A DNA stretch of 64,000 bases, taken from the NCBI RefSeq assembly GCF_015207705.1, contig NZ_JADEWI010000007.1, positions 62,001 to 126,000 of the forward strand. The letters run 5' to 3'. This document shows, piece after piece, positions 42,911-54,275 of this stretch. Made by a program: the position numbers and the translations under genes. The notes under the pieces are model-generated. The model did not search any database, was not told the DNA's origin, and worked only from the letters and a program-made list of their open reading frames with translations. The stretch's first letter is position 1; the number at the start of each line of letters is the position of its first letter. This DNA is from Nostoc sp. LEGE 06077 (GTDB taxonomy: Bacteria; Cyanobacteriota; Cyanobacteriia; Cyanobacteriales; Nostocaceae).

Positions 42911-42960
42911 TTTAACTCTTGCCTTCTTTAATTAACCTTTCGCTAGACCTTTCTTAACCT
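42911..42960 (+). promoter_or_regulatory. Pho-box-like direct repeats upstream of the phytase/GDPD gene
   Basis: CTTAACCT (42953-42960) and ATTAACCT (42931-42938) are good matches to the cyanobacterial PhoB/SphR repeat (CTTAACCT-like, about 11-bp period). CTAGACCT (42943-42950) sits between them as a weaker repeat, and TTTAACTC (42911) lies further out. The outer two are 22 bases apart, two periods. They lie about 170 bases before the start codon. Regulation by phosphate starvation fits the gene product; it is a prediction. Confidence 0.5.
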
Positions 42961-43129
42961 AGCTGGGATAGCCTGAAGCACTGAATCTAAGAATTATCTC
43001 ATGGTGCGATCGCCCAAGCTGTAAAGTCCATCTTTGCAGTCTATATTGTCTTGCCAAATTTGCGTAGACGCGAAGCGGCTTGCTAGGTGCATCGCTTTTT
43101 CCTATCCTGATTTATCCACACCCAAAAAT

Positions 43130-46100
43130 ATGCAAGCTGGTAAAACTATCACCAACGTCGGATTTTTAGGACAGCAAATTTTTGCTACAGGCTTTATTCC
43201 CTCTGGTGTAGCCGGAATCATCAATGGTACACCAACTCAAGTGGGTGGCTTGTCTGGTCTTGCTTATGATGCCGCAAATAACCGTTATTATGCCATCTCA
43301 GACGATCGCTCCCAAAATGCCCGCTTCTACACTTTTACAGGTAATCCTGCTGATCAAAGTGTCACCTTTACTAATGCTACTGTCCTCAGAGATGCCAATG
43401 GCAATTTATTTCCAGCCTTGAGTTTAGACCCAGAAGACATTGTATTAACTAACAACGGCACAGTTTTCATTTCTTCGGAAGGGGAAGTTAATCCTAGTGC
43501 TGGTCGGGTGACAAATCCTTTTGTGAAAGAGTTCTCTCTCACCACAGGTCAAGAAGTGCGTTCTTTGACTATCCCGACAAAATTCTTGCCAGTAGTTGCA
43601 GGTAATACCCAAACCTCTGGTGTCAGAAATAACTTGGCTTTGGAAAGTCTCACCATCACTCCAGACCAAACAACTTTATTCACCGCCACCGAAAACGCCT
43701 TATTCCAAGATGGGGGGGTAGCTTCGCTTACCGCCGGGACACCTTCGCGCATTCTGCAATATAACTTAGCTACCGGACAGCCAGAAAAAGAATATTTATA
43801 TGTAACTGACCCAGTAGCCGAAGCGCCTAATCCTGCTAATGGATTTAATACTAACGGCTTAGTAGATTTACTGGCTATTGATAATCGCGGGACAATACTC
43901 GCGGTAGAACGTTCGTTTTCTGCGGGACTTTCTGGTACTGGTAACACAATCAAAATCTACGAAATCTCTCTCCAAGGTGCAACGGATATCAGCAGTATTG
44001 AATCCCTTAATAGTTTAACTCCTGAACAATTAACCGCGATTCAACCAGCCCAAAAACGCCTAGTGTTGAATTTAAATGATTTGGATTTACCCACTGGTTT
44101 AGATAACATCGAAGGGATAGAATTTGGCCCCACTCTCCCAGATGGTCGTCAATCAATTGTTCTGGTGAGTGACAACAACTTCAGCCCTACCCAATTTACC
44201 CAAATTTTAACTTTAGGTGCAGATTTAATTCCCACCGTTGCGCCAACTGTCGAAACCAGCCCGGCTTTATTGGATGATGATATCCAAAATGCGGATGCGG
44301 ATGACCCAGCGATTTATGTCAACGCCAACAATTCCGCCGACAGCTTGGTATTGACCTCAGTAAAAAATGGTGGGTTGCGGGTTTATAACTTGTCTGGGGA
44401 ATTGTTGCAAACATTTAATCCTGGGAACATTCGCTACAACAATATTGATTTGCAATATGGCTTTAAGTTGGGTAATAGCACAATTGATATCGCAGTAGCC
44501 AGCGATCGCGAAAATGATCAACTAGCAATCTTCAAAATTAATCCCAACCCCACAACCCCTGGTGAATATTTAGAAAATATTACCGATAGCAGTCTTGGTA
44601 CTATCTTCCAAGCAGATCCCTTTGACCCGCCTTATTCATCCGACGAACGCAGTGCTTACGGTTTGGCACTCTACCGCAGCCCCCAAACTAATGATTACTA
44701 CGCCTTTGTTAGCCGTCGGGAAACTGGAGATGTCGCCCAGTTGAAATTAATTGACCGAGGTAATGGTCAAATTGGTGCTGAACTAGTGCGGGAATTTACC
44801 ATTCCTACCACAATCGGGCGATCGCCACAAACCGAAGGAATGGTAGTTGACCAAGAAACAGGTTATCTCTACATTGGTCAAGAAGATGTCGGTATCTGGA
44901 AATTTGACGCAGAACCTTTTGGTAGCAATACAGGTACACTGATTGATCGCGTCCGCGATTTGGGTGGTAGTAATCTCTCGGATGATGTAGAAGGATTAAC
45001 TATCTACTATGGTAGCGATGGTCAAGGCTATCTGTTAGCTTCTAGCCAAGGCGATAACACCTTTGTTGCTTACAACCGTGCTGGTAATAACGAGTATATA
45101 GGTAGTTTTGCTGTTGGGAATAATGGGTCAATTGATAGCGTACAAGAATCTGATGGCGCAGATGTGATTAATGTGCCGTTAGGTGCTAACTTCCCATCAG
45201 GCGTATTCATTACCCAAGACGGTTCTAATGATCCCGCCGTACTTGTAGAAGATGACGGGGAAATTGAAAACATCAGCAGTAACTTTAAATTTGTTCCTTG
45301 GGAAAATATCGCCAACGCTTTCCCAGAAGCTTTAACAATCGATACCACAGGTTACAATCCCCGCAACCCTGATACTTCCCAATTTATCCCCAGAGTCACC
45401 CTCAAAGGTTTTGCTTCACTTCCCGCTGATACCTTCGCTGAGGGGCCACCATCTGGTAGTGCAATCACCGGAACCAACGGCCGGAATGTCCCCTTCGCCG
45501 CCCAACCGATACAAGGATTTAGTGGTGTCCAAAGGGCTGATGATAATTCCTTCTACTTTTTATCTGACAACGGTTTTGGCAGTCAAAATAATAGCGCCGA
45601 CTACCTGTTGCGGATTTATCGTGCTGATCCAAGTTTCCGGGGTGCTGAACCAGGGGGTAACGGTAGCGTCAATATTTTGAACTTTATTCAGTTATCTGAC
45701 CCAAATAATAAAGTTCCTTTCCAAATTGTGAATGAAAACACCAGTCAACGCCTTCTCACTGGTGCAGATTTCGATGTGGAATCTCTCGTAATTGCGGAAG
45801 ATGGGACATTTTGGATTGGCGATGAGTTCGGCCCTTACCTGCTGCACTTTGATGCAACTGGCAAACTTTTAGATGCACCGATTCCTACACCCAACATCAC
45901 TAATCTCAATACTTTAGATGGTCAAGCACCAATTGTGATTGGACACCGAGGCGCAAGCGGTGAACTACCAGAACACACCCTTGGTTCTTATATGTTGGCG
46001 ATTCAACGAGGTGCAGACTTCATTGAACCCGATGTGGTAGTGACAAAAGATGGTGTATTGATTGCTCGTCACGAACCGAATATTATTAACACCACCAACG

Positions 46101-49100
46101 TTTTAGATCATCCAGAATTTGCCGATCGCCGCAGAACGAAAGTTATTGACGGTATCGCTGAGGATGGTTTCTTTGTCGAAGACTTTACCCTAGCGGAAAT
46201 TAAAACCCTCCGCGCCAGAATCCAGCCGAGTTTCCGTACTCAAGCCTTTAACGACTTGTACGAAATTCCTACCTTGCAAGAAATTATTGATTTGGTGAAG
46301 CAGGTAGAAGCAGATACAGGTAAAAAAATCGGCATTTATCCCGAAACCAAACATCCCACTTACTTTGCCTCAGTCGGTACTCGTTTAGATGGCACACCCA
46401 TCAATCAAGATATCAGTCAAAAATTAGTTGACTTGTTAGTTGCTAATAATTTTACTGATCCTGAGCGAGTATTTATTCAATCTTTTGAGGTCGGTAATCT
46501 CCGTCAACTCAATGATGTGATTCTACCTGCGGCTGGAATTGACTTGCCATTAATTCAGCTATTAGATGCGATTGATACCAGACTTGATGGTTCGCTGATT
46601 GAGTATCGACCTTTTGACTTCCAAGTTAGTGGCGACACCCGCACCTACGGCGATTTAAGAACCCCCGAAGGTTTGCGAGAAATTGCCACCTATGCCGAAG
46701 GAATTGGCCCTTGGAAGCGGATGATTGTTTCAGTTCGCGGTGTAGATGCAAACGGCGATGGAGTAGCTGATGATGTCAACGGCGATGGATTAGTTAACGA
46801 TGCAGATAAAACCTTAACTGCACCAACCTCTTTGGTAGGTGATGCCCATGATGCAGGCTTGTTAGTCCATCCATATACATTCCGCAACGAAGGACGTTAT
46901 CTCGCATCCGACTACAACGGTGATCCCCAAGCAGAATTTCGCCAGTTTATTCAGTTGGGTGTAGATGGCTACTTTACCGATTTCCCTGGTACTGGTGATT
47001 TTGTCCGTGATCAGTTAACCGGACAGTTTGTGCGATCGCCACAAAACCCCGATGTCCGCAATCTGCGCGAGTTTAATACCTTAAGTGGTGATGCACCATT
47101 AGTTATTGGACATCGTGGTGCGAGTGGTTCCCGCCCTGAACATACTTTAGAATCTTACCGATTAGCGATCGCTCTAGGTGCAGATTTCATCGAACCAGAT
47201 TTAGTAGTTACTAAAGATGGACGTTTAGTAGCTCGTCACGAACCGAATATTATTAGCACCACCGATGTCTTAGATCATCCCGAATTTGCAAATCGCAGAA
47301 CTACGAAAATTGTTGATGGGGTAGCCGAGAATGGCTTCTTTGTTGAAGATTTTACTCTGGCAGAACTGAAAACTTTAAATGCGATCGAACGTTTGCCAGC
47401 CCTACGAGGAACTCGATTCAACAATGACGGGTTGAAAATTCCTACCTTGGAAGAAATCATTGATTTAGTCAAGCAAGTCGAAGCCGAAACTGGGCGGAAA
47501 ATTGGCATTTATCCCGAAACCAAACACCCAATTTACTTTGAGTCAGTCGGTACACGCCTTGATGGTACACCCATCAACACTAATATTAGTCAATTACTGG
47601 TTGACACATTAGTTCGGGAAAATTTCACTGACCCCAGCCGCATCTTTATTCAATCCTTTGAGGTGGGTAATCTGCGGGAATTGAAACAGCAAATTCTTCC
47701 TCAAGCTGGCATTAATATACCTTTGATTCAGTTAATTGGTGGCGCAGCAACTAGACCCTATGACTTCGTAGTTAGTGGTGATACACGCACCTATGGCGAC
47801 TTAATTAGACCAACAGGACTCGCGGCGATCGCCACCTATGCAACGGGAATTGGCCCAGATAAACGCTTGATTGTGCCTGCTACAACGGTAGACCGCAACG
47901 GTGATGGTAGACCAGATGACCTGAATGGTGATGGACAAATCAGTGATGGCGATCGCGTTTTGGGTACTCCCACAACTTTAGTACAAGATGCCCACGCCGC
48001 AGGTTTGCAAGTACATCCTTACACCTTCCGCAGCGAAAGCTTTTTCTTGTCCCCAGATTACAACGGCGACCCCAGACAAGAATACGCACAGTTTATTAAT
48101 TTGGGTGTAGATGCTTACTTTACCGACTTCCCCGGTGTTGGTGATTCAGTCCGCGACCAATTTGTTGGACAGCCAGCCGTTGCTAACCTTGGTGGTTCGA
48201 GAGGTTTTGAAGGTTTAGCCATCAGTCCCGACAGACAAACGTTATATCCTTTATTAGAAGGGACTGTAGTTGGTGATCCGGCTGGTTCACTGCGGATTTA
48301 TAAATTTGATGTCGCCTCAGAACAATATCAAGGTTTGGTTGGTTACTACCGTTTGGATAACCCTAGTTATGCCATTGGTGACTTCACCGTAGTGAATGAG
48401 AATGAGTATCTAGTAATTGAACGGGATGGTTTGCAAGGTAGCGCCGCCCAATTCAAAAAAATCTTCAAAGTTGACTTCTCAAAACGCGATGCTAACGGCT
48501 TTGTGGAAAAACAAGAAGTTGCAAATTTGCTCAATATTCAAGACCCCAACGACTTGAATCGAGACGGTAGCACAACATTTACCTTCCCTTTTCTTACCAT
48601 TGAAAATGTCTTGGTACTAGATGCAAACACCATCTTGGTTGCCAATGATAATAATTATCCCTTCTCCCAAGGCAGACCAGGAGACATCGACAACAACGAA
48701 ATTATTCTCCTGGAGTTAGACAGACCACTGAATTTAACAACTGGTGTGATCAGTGTTACCAGCCCCACACCCAATGCCATAGAAGGAGATTCTACCCCCG
48801 CAACCTTCCGCATTTCTCGCGTTGGTAATACCAATGCGGCTTTAACCTTCAACTATACTGTTGGTGGAACTGCCACTAACGGGAGTGATTACGACAGCCT
48901 CACAGGTACAGCAACCATCGCGGTTGGTAGTTCCTACGTGGATATTGCCGTTAAACCAATTGATGATAACTTGGTAGAAGCCAATGAAAGAGTGACTTTG
49001 ACGTTAGTTGATGGCAACAACTACGACCTTGCCAGAACTAACACAACTGCAACTGTTACTATTGCCGATAGCGATCGCCCCCTCGTCCAAACTCCCAACA

Positions 49101-50092
49101 GTGATATATTCACAATCAAAGGTAGTGGCCAAAAAACCCGACTGCAAGTAGACCTCACCAGACGCGGTTCCAATCGCACCAACGAAATCGGCGTGTTTAC
49201 TGTAGATGATGCCGCAGGTAGAATCAACGGTATCGCCCCAGGCGAAGCAGGTTACACCGCAGCTGCTTTAGAAAGGGGAAGAACCATATTCTCGGCGGTG
49301 AATCGTGGCTTAAACACTGCCGATGTTTCCAGATTACTAGAATTTGACTCAGGCGATCGCCTGAGATTTTATGTAGTGAACAATGGTACAAGTGATGCTG
49401 TCAGGGCAGGAAATATCCCCAGCAACAGTGTCATCTTCGCTAATCCCAACACCCAAAGAATTACTGACTTGGGCAATGACACATTCTCCCTCGCGTGGGA
49501 ATTTCAACCCGGAAATGGTCAACCTTTCCAAGATTTGGTAGTAAAAATTCAATCAACCGACACAGTTTTACCCATTGGTACAGCTTTGCAAGGTCAATCA
49601 CAAGCCGAACTCATTGACTTACGTAACATCACAGAATTAGTTACTGCTGATTTTGTCGTTAGCAAAGATGCATCCTATCGGAACTACGCTAGTTTCTATC
49701 GAGTTACTGATGTTAATGGTGGCATTGATCTTAACGGTGATGGTCAAGCAGATATTTTACCCGGACAAGCTGGTTACACTGAGGCTGCTGTGAGAAACCG
49801 TGTTCCAGGGATTAACCTCACAGCCAACAGTGGTAGATCGACTTACGAAGCAACCTTCCAACCTGGTTATATCTATGCACCATTTATCATTGCCAACGGC
49901 ACACCAGAAGCAGTTTTAGATAGTAACCCCAGAAATCCCGCGGTTTACTTCCCCTTCTTAGGTGCTAACACCAGACAAACAGACCAAATTGCTTTGTTAG
50001 GTAGTAACATCTTTGGCTTTGAAGATTTGCCCAGAGGTGGCGATCGCGATTTCAACGATTTAATCGTCCGCGTTAATTTAAATATCGCCTAA
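43130..50092 (+). CDS. Giant phosphorus-scavenging protein: esterase-like/phytase propellers, two GDPD domains, Calx-beta, DUF4114
   Basis: 2320 residues from the ATG at 43130. A TTG at 43034 would lengthen it, but that stretch contains a dispersed GTAGACGCGAAGCGGCTTG repeat. Order: esterase-like domain of phytases (about 10-370); phytase-type propeller (about 375-735; [26 protein letters not shown]); a second esterase-like domain (about 770-925 and 1690-1865) interrupted by two glycerophosphodiester phosphodiesterase domains with VIGHRGASG (His939 and His1328) and EPD; a Calx-beta domain (about 1872-1985); and a DUF4114 end. DxNGDG calcium loops follow each GDPD. It should release phosphate from phytate and glycerophosphodiesters outside the cell. 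No signal peptide is seen; type I-like export is possible. Confidence 0.85.
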   Translation: MQAGKTITNVGFLGQQIFATGFIPSGVAGIINGTPTQVGGLSGLAYDAANNRYYAISDDRSQNARFYTFTGNPADQSVTFTNATVLRDANGNLFPALSLDPEDIVLTNNGTVFISSEGEVNPSAGRVTNPFVKEFSLTTGQEVRSLTIPTKFLPVVAGNTQTSGVRNNLALESLTITPDQTTLFTATENALFQDGGVASLTAGTPSRILQYNLATGQPEKEYLYVTDPVAEAPNPANGFNTNGLVDLLAIDNRGTILAVERSFSAGLSGTGNTIKIYEISLQGATDISSIESLNSLTPEQLTAIQPAQKRLVLNLNDLDLPTGLDNIEGIEFGPTLPDGRQSIVLVSDNNFSPTQFTQILTLGADLIPTVAPTVETSPALLDDDIQNADADDPAIYVNANNSADSLVLTSVKNGGLRVYNLSGELLQTFNPGNIRYNNIDLQYGFKLGNSTIDIAVASDRENDQLAIFKINPNPTTPGEYLENITDSSLGTIFQADPFDPPYSSDERSAYGLALYRSPQTNDYYAFVSRRETGDVAQLKLIDRGNGQIGAELVREFTIPTTIGRSPQTEGMVVDQETGYLYIGQEDVGIWKFDAEPFGSNTGTLIDRVRDLGGSNLSDDVEGLTIYYGSDGQGYLLASSQGDNTFVAYNRAGNNEYIGSFAVGNNGSIDSVQESDGADVINVPLGANFPSGVFITQDGSNDPAVLVEDDGEIENISSNFKFVPWENIANAFPEALTIDTTGYNPRNPDTSQFIPRVTLKGFASLPADTFAEGPPSGSAITGTNGRNVPFAAQPIQGFSGVQRADDNSFYFLSDNGFGSQNNSADYLLRIYRADPSFRGAEPGGNGSVNILNFIQLSDPNNKVPFQIVNENTSQRLLTGADFDVESLVIAEDGTFWIGDEFGPYLLHFDATGKLLDAPIPTPNITNLNTLDGQAPIVIGHRGASGELPEHTLGSYMLAIQRGADFIEPDVVVTKDGVLIARHEPNIINTTNVLDHPEFADRRRTKVIDGIAEDGFFVEDFTLAEIKTLRARIQPSFRTQAFNDLYEIPTLQEIIDLVKQVEADTGKKIGIYPETKHPTYFASVGTRLDGTPINQDISQKLVDLLVANNFTDPERVFIQSFEVGNLRQLNDVILPAAGIDLPLIQLLDAIDTRLDGSLIEYRPFDFQVSGDTRTYGDLRTPEGLREIATYAEGIGPWKRMIVSVRGVDANGDGVADDVNGDGLVNDADKTLTAPTSLVGDAHDAGLLVHPYTFRNEGRYLASDYNGDPQAEFRQFIQLGVDGYFTDFPGTGDFVRDQLTGQFVRSPQNPDVRNLREFNTLSGDAPLVIGHRGASGSRPEHTLESYRLAIALGADFIEPDLVVTKDGRLVARHEPNIISTTDVLDHPEFANRRTTKIVDGVAENGFFVEDFTLAELKTLNAIERLPALRGTRFNNDGLKIPTLEEIIDLVKQVEAETGRKIGIYPETKHPIYFESVGTRLDGTPINTNISQLLVDTLVRENFTDPSRIFIQSFEVGNLRELKQQILPQAGINIPLIQLIGGAATRPYDFVVSGDTRTYGDLIRPTGLAAIATYATGIGPDKRLIVPATTVDRNGDGRPDDLNGDGQISDGDRVLGTPTTLVQDAHAAGLQVHPYTFRSESFFLSPDYNGDPRQEYAQFINLGVDAYFTDFPGVGDSVRDQFVGQPAVANLGGSRGFEGLAISPDRQTLYPLLEGTVVGDPAGSLRIYKFDVASEQYQGLVGYYRLDNPSYAIGDFTVVNENEYLVIERDGLQGSAAQFKKIFKVDFSKRDANGFVEKQEVANLLNIQDPNDLNRDGSTTFTFPFLTIENVLVLDANTILVANDNNYPFSQGRPGDIDNNEIILLELDRPLNLTTGVISVTSPTPNAIEGDSTPATFRISRVGNTNAALTFNYTVGGTATNGSDYDSLTGTATIAVGSSYVDIAVKPIDDNLVEANERVTLTLVDGNNYDLARTNTTATVTIADSDRPLVQTPNSDIFTIKGSGQKTRLQVDLTRRGSNRTNEIGVFTVDDAAGRINGIAPGEAGYTAAALERGRTIFSAVNRGLNTADVSRLLEFDSGDRLRFYVVNNGTSDAVRAGNIPSNSVIFANPNTQRITDLGNDTFSLAWEFQPGNGQPFQDLVVKIQSTDTVLPIGTALQGQSQAELIDLRNITELVTADFVVSKDASYRNYASFYRVTDVNGGIDLNGDGQADILPGQAGYTEAAVRNRVPGINLTANSGRSTYEATFQPGYIYAPFIIANGTPEAVLDSNPRNPAVYFPFLGANTRQTDQIALLGSNIFGFEDLPRGGDRDFNDLIVRVNLNIA
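45928..48190 (+). repeat. Internal duplication: two GDPD modules of about 1.16 kb
   Basis: The segments beginning VIGHRGASG at residues 937 and 1326 are homologous through the FTDFPG motif at their ends, including the calcium loops. The second is inserted directly after the first, indicating tandem duplication followed by divergence. Confidence 0.85.
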
Positions 50093-50095
50093 TTT

Positions 50096-50182
50096 TGTTG
50101 TTCAGCTAAAATACCTGTGCTGAACAACAGGTAAAAGATAACTATTAGCCCTACTAAGAAAGTAGGGCTAATTTATTTTTAT
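50096..50182 (+). terminator. Two consecutive perfect hairpins after the phytase/GDPD gene
   Basis: Stem 1: TGTTGTTCAGC (50096-50106) with GCTGAACAACA (50119-50129). Stem 2: TTAGCCCTACT (50145-50155), loop AAGAA, AGTAGGGCTAA (50161-50171), then TTTATTTTTAT. Both stems are 11 bp and perfect, giving strong insulation from the next gene. Confidence 0.8.
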
Positions 50183-50266
50183 AAAATTTTTGTGCGTATA
50201 CACTGAACTTGTTCGAATTTTTGTATAGTTATTATTTTATCTGTGTTCGTCTGTGTTTATCTTCTT

Positions 50267-50370
50267 ATACCAATTCACCAAAATCTTGATACACATACAA
50301 GAACTCGTAGGGGCAAACGGCTGTTTGCCCCTACACCTGTATTTGCATCATCCATAAAGTGAAATGGTAT
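50267..50370. mobile_element. 104-bp MITE-like element, copy 2 (ATACCATTTCAC ends)
   Basis: Ends ATACCAATTCAC (50267-50278) and GTGAAATGGTAT (50359-50370) match copy 1 at 22210-22312, including a TTGATACA.../...TGCATCA internal pair. The centre differs: here it is the GGGGCAAACGGCTGTTTGCCCC hairpin. Confidence 0.7.
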
Positions 50371-50500
50371 TAGATCAGCAGTTAATTCTTTCTTGTTATA
50401 CTTCGCTAGTAAGCACAAAGTGGGTAGAAATAGATAAAACCCAACTTCTGAGTTCACTAAACTAAAAAACGCTATAAAACACATTTACAATAATTTATTT

Positions 50501-52954
50501 ATGCCTAAAAGCCTTGATTTATCACGAACTATTCTCCCTGAGAATATCAAATTAAAACTTCAGTCTTTAGATTCTCTAAATCTAGCTATTTCAGGTTCAG
50601 AAACAGATTTAGATGTGGATAATTATTTAGATATAAATTTAGAGAAAGTTTTTAATATTCATAGTAAAGTCTCATACATGAATGCGGCGATCGCTAAAAT
50701 TATCACTGAAATATTTGGCAGTAATGAAATCAGAATATCTGCACCAAAATATATATTATCTCAAAATCTTCAAGAACCTGAGTTCAGAATTACAGGCTTA
50801 CTAAACAAGCAAAAAATCGAATTGATTTTTGGTCAACCAACAACATTAAAATATAAATTAATTAAAAATTTTGCTTTTAATTTCTTACCAAGTGAATTAC
50901 CTATTTTCCATGATTTAAAACTCAAAAATTCAGAATTAATTCTCACGGATACAGGTTATTGTTATACACATCCAAAATTGGGGTGCATTAACTTAAGTAG
51001 AGGATTTAATTTTATCGGAGATATTGATTTCAAAAATTTTCCGGCAAATTTCAGTAGCTTTATTCAGCAAAATTTAAAAATGACTCGCTTCGCAGCGATG
51101 ATCAGCTTTAACCCGGCGGGACAAGTTAGCTTAACCAGTAATATTGCCGGCGATATTCAATTATTCTGCCAGCAGCAATTTAAAGCTACTTTTAATAATT
51201 TGCTCATCAATTTAAATATTGGTAGTAATTTAGAACCAAATTTTGGATTAACGGGAAACCTCATTCTTGAAGGCTATGATACCAGCCAAGAACAAGAACC
51301 TCAACTATTGCTATCTGGTAATCTCTCCCTCGAACCAGAATCTTTGACCGCCTTCTTCAGCCAACAAAGTGAAAAACCTTGGTGTAATCCCTACGGTTTA
51401 GTTGGAACTGAACTTCGTAATATCAGATTTCAAGGAGGAGGAACTTATTTACCTCCTTATTTTGATAATTTCGGCTTTATTGGTGATTTGAAATGGGAAA
51501 AAGCCGACCTTGAAGTAGCATTTCTCATGGATACCAATGATCCTGAAAGATTAGCTTTAATTTTAAACCCCAGACAACCAGTCAGCTTAATAGACTTGTG
51601 GCGTGGGCCAGTCACATCTTTTATCAACAAACAAGTAGGTTATTCAATTAATTTAGTTAATCAAGCATTAGGTTTTTTAGAAAAATTCCTGACATTAAAC
51701 ATTGAACTAATTGATGGCGATGGACAACTTAATCCTTTAATTAAGTATGTTCCTTTTCCAACAACAATTGCGGGTCAAGCAATATCAGAAGGGTTAGAAA
51801 TTAATGGCAAAGTTCATGCTTGGGGACATGAGGCTATTCTAAGTCTTCAAGGTGACAAAACTTTCCAGAATATTGTTGGGTTCTTAAAAGTTCCAGAAAT
51901 AGATTTAGGATTTCTCAAAATCAAAGGAACAGATGATGATAGTTTAGATATAGCCCTCAAAGTAACACCCAATGATCAGTATCTGCAAGGGGATGGTTAT
52001 CTAGAGATTTTTGACCAAGAAATTGCTAATGTTGAATTTATTATTACCTCTAATAATGCTACCTTCAAAAATTTTGACATCAGTTTAGCTAATTTGTTGA
52101 GTATTGATGTTGATGCCCTCAGTATTGATCTAAAATCTGGCAGCGGAAGTGGCGCAGGCACAATTTCACTTTTGGGTAACACCTTAGTAGGAATTACCTT
52201 TGATGTTAGCAAAAATCATATTAACCTGAATAACGTTTATCTAGGTTTAGCAAATTTCTTGAATTTGACTATTCCCAGCCTTACCATTGACTTGATAAAC
52301 AAAAGTGCCACAGGGACAGCAAATATTGTTGCTTTTAATCAATCTTTAGGCGGCGGAACTTTATCTTTGAATACTCAGAACGTGGCAATTAATAATGCAG
52401 TGATTAATTTAGGCAATGTTCTGAACTTAAGCGTGCCTAATTTTCAGCTTGACTTAATGAATCGAAAGCTTTTTGGTTTAGGTGATGTGACTCTTTTAGG
52501 AAAAAAATTTACTGCGTCAGGTATTAGCCTTAGTGAAAGTGGTTTACAAGCTAGTAGTAATTTTGATTTTGGGATTTTAGCTTTCAATGGCGCTACAGTT
52601 ACTCTGCTGAAAAAAACTGATGGTAATATTGATAATTCTGCTAGTCTTGCTGGTAATCTCAAGTTTCTCGGTTATACCTTTGCTGATATTACTGCTAGTA
52701 TTAATAGTACTCAATTAATCATATCGGGCAGCTTCAATTTTGCTGGTATTTTGATACTTAAGGGCGTAAATAATCAAAAAAATGCGAGAATAATACTGAA
52801 TAAAGCAAAGCAGGGAATGTCTACTTTCGTTAGTATTATAGGTAGCTTTTATTTGTTGAGTCAAGAGTTAACCTCACTGACAATCAGCCATAATCATGAA
52901 ACTTTAAAAATTTTAGGGATAAAAGTTATTAGTAAACCTAGATATACAACGTAA
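50501..52954 (+). CDS. Unrecognised 817-residue beta-strand-repeat protein
   Basis: I do not recognise a family. The chain is rich in Leu, Ile, Asn and Ser and lacks a signal peptide. From about 480 on it shows loosely repeated blocks of about 45-60 residues with the theme NVxLxLANxLNLxIPSLxIDLxxxxGxGxxxxLG, which suggests a repetitive beta structure (beta-helix or elongated lipid-binding groove). The N-terminal half has GLLNKQKIELIFG and LNPRQPVSLIDLWRGPV. Its stop codon overlaps the start of the next gene (TAATG), so the two are translationally coupled; the partner is a polytopic membrane protein. A membrane-associated scaffold is a guess. Confidence 0.6.
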   Translation: MPKSLDLSRTILPENIKLKLQSLDSLNLAISGSETDLDVDNYLDINLEKVFNIHSKVSYMNAAIAKIITEIFGSNEIRISAPKYILSQNLQEPEFRITGLLNKQKIELIFGQPTTLKYKLIKNFAFNFLPSELPIFHDLKLKNSELILTDTGYCYTHPKLGCINLSRGFNFIGDIDFKNFPANFSSFIQQNLKMTRFAAMISFNPAGQVSLTSNIAGDIQLFCQQQFKATFNNLLINLNIGSNLEPNFGLTGNLILEGYDTSQEQEPQLLLSGNLSLEPESLTAFFSQQSEKPWCNPYGLVGTELRNIRFQGGGTYLPPYFDNFGFIGDLKWEKADLEVAFLMDTNDPERLALILNPRQPVSLIDLWRGPVTSFINKQVGYSINLVNQALGFLEKFLTLNIELIDGDGQLNPLIKYVPFPTTIAGQAISEGLEINGKVHAWGHEAILSLQGDKTFQNIVGFLKVPEIDLGFLKIKGTDDDSLDIALKVTPNDQYLQGDGYLEIFDQEIANVEFIITSNNATFKNFDISLANLLSIDVDALSIDLKSGSGSGAGTISLLGNTLVGITFDVSKNHINLNNVYLGLANFLNLTIPSLTIDLINKSATGTANIVAFNQSLGGGTLSLNTQNVAINNAVINLGNVLNLSVPNFQLDLMNRKLFGLGDVTLLGKKFTASGISLSESGLQASSNFDFGILAFNGATVTLLKKTDGNIDNSASLAGNLKFLGYTFADITASINSTQLIISGSFNFAGILILKGVNNQKNARIILNKAKQGMSTFVSIIGSFYLLSQELTSLTISHNHETLKILGIKVISKPRYTT

Positions 52955-53724
52955 TGTTGAGAGAATTTTTTTCTAAAGATATATCAGTAAACTTATCACG
53001 AATATTTATATGGAGTGTGTGGTTCGTTTATGTTGCTTATTTATTATTAAGTGATTTACCTCCAGGTTCATCACTATTGCATATCACATCTCAAACATTC
53101 GCAGAAATCTTCAGTTTGAGTTTAAATTTTTGGCTATTACTACCAATCATCTTTCCTAGTGCAGCACCAGTTAATAATCCAGCGCTAGAGGGAGTATTTA
53201 ATATTGTAGTGACTTGGGGAATATTATTTTGGGGCTTTGTGATTGATGGTCGCAATCAGCGGTTTTCGATCATAACATTTTTAATTGGCACAGCATTTCT
53301 TACCAATTTATTTTTTCTTCCTTGGTTGGGATTGCGACAATCGAATCAGCAAGTACCGACAAATTCTTTGACATTTATTGAAAAAATCGGAGAAAGCCGA
53401 ATTTTACCTTCAGTTTTGGCTGTGGTTTTTGTTATTTCATTGGGTTGGGGTGTATTCGCCCGTCCTGAATACGGTGATTTTGCAGTTCGCTGGAAAGCTT
53501 TATTAGATTTATTCTTCAGTGACCGATTAGCATATTCATTTTTAACGGATTTGATTGTATTTTGGTTGTTTCAATCATGGCTAGTTAAAGATGATATGGC
53601 ACGTCGTCAATGGCATAATGAAAAAGTGCTATGGGTAGTTCGTCTTGTCCCATTTTGGGGACTGATTATATATTTCTGGCTACGCCCTTCGTTAAAAGTT
53701 GGGGAACAGGAAAAATCAGTGTAG
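52954..53724 (+). CDS. Polytopic membrane protein coupled to the 817-residue gene
   Basis: 256 residues with about six membrane segments: near 17-35, 48-66, 82-98, 104-122, 150-168 and 190-212, plus one near 228-245. Motifs: VAYLLLSDLPPGSS, WGILFWGFVIDGRNQ, LIVFWLFQSWLVKDDMARRQW. I do not recognise a family. It starts inside the upstream stop codon, so the two genes act together. Confidence 0.65.
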   Translation: MLREFFSKDISVNLSRIFIWSVWFVYVAYLLLSDLPPGSSLLHITSQTFAEIFSLSLNFWLLLPIIFPSAAPVNNPALEGVFNIVVTWGILFWGFVIDGRNQRFSIITFLIGTAFLTNLFFLPWLGLRQSNQQVPTNSLTFIEKIGESRILPSVLAVVFVISLGWGVFARPEYGDFAVRWKALLDLFFSDRLAYSFLTDLIVFWLFQSWLVKDDMARRQWHNEKVLWVVRLVPFWGLIIYFWLRPSLKVGEQEKSV

Positions 53725-53924
53725 AGTGCAGTAAATAATAACAGGACTTACGCACAAAGATTTTTTTTGGAGATTGGGTGTAGGGGCATGTGTATATATC
53801 CAAAACCCTTCAACCTTCCCGAAATCCTTGATTTTTCGTTTTCGGAGTTAGTCTTAGCTTGCTTAAAGCAACAAAAAACTTGATAAATAACGTCTCATAT
53901 CACCGGGTAAAAAATTATTTTTTC

Positions 53925-54275
53925 TTACTTAGGCGTAATCCGAGATAGAGTAGTGAGGATATAGTTTTTACACTCATCCTGATCAATAAAAATTTGAAAA
54001 AATTTATCTACCTTAGTTAATGCCAATAACATTTTAACTTGATCATTAATAAAGCAAATAAATAACTTGGCGTTAGCCTTTTGTGCCATTTGCATTATCG
54101 ACATTAAAAAACCTAAACCAGAACTATCTATGAACTTAATTCCTTTCATATCAATCAACACAACATTTGTACCATTGTTTATAAGGGTAGTAATTTCACT
54201 TTGCAATTGATTGCCTCTAATTTTATCTAAAATACCTGATGGTTCAATTATTGTTAGTCTAAGTTTATTATTCAT
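53925..54275 (-). CDS. STAS-domain anti-sigma factor antagonist-like protein
   Basis: 116 residues, a single STAS domain. KFIDSSGLGFLMSI carries the Ser (Ser52 by alignment with SpoIIAA Ser58) normally phosphorylated by a partner kinase. Such proteins switch partners between a sigma-factor antagonist and other targets, or localise signalling. The adjacent 1832-residue Ser/Thr kinase-histidine kinase gene lies 0.7 kb away, but the genes are not clearly one operon. Confidence 0.85.
   Translation of the reverse strand: MNNKLRLTIIEPSGILDKIRGNQLQSEITTLINNGTNVVLIDMKGIKFIDSSGLGFLMSIMQMAQKANAKLFICFINDQVKMLLALTKVDKFFQIFIDQDECKNYILTTLSRITPK

Larger units (their letters stand above)
50093..50500. other. 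Intergenic with double terminator and a 104-bp element
   Basis: 408 bases between the phytase gene and the 817-residue gene. The two hairpins (50096-50182) and the MITE-like element (50267-50370) are listed separately; no gene. Confidence 0.5.

Noticed and set aside
43034-43129. TTG start extending the phytase/GDPD protein by 32 residues
   Set aside because: The stretch contains a dispersed GTAGACGCGAAGCGGCTTG repeat and its residues are unlike the rest of the protein; ATG at 43130 is more plausible.
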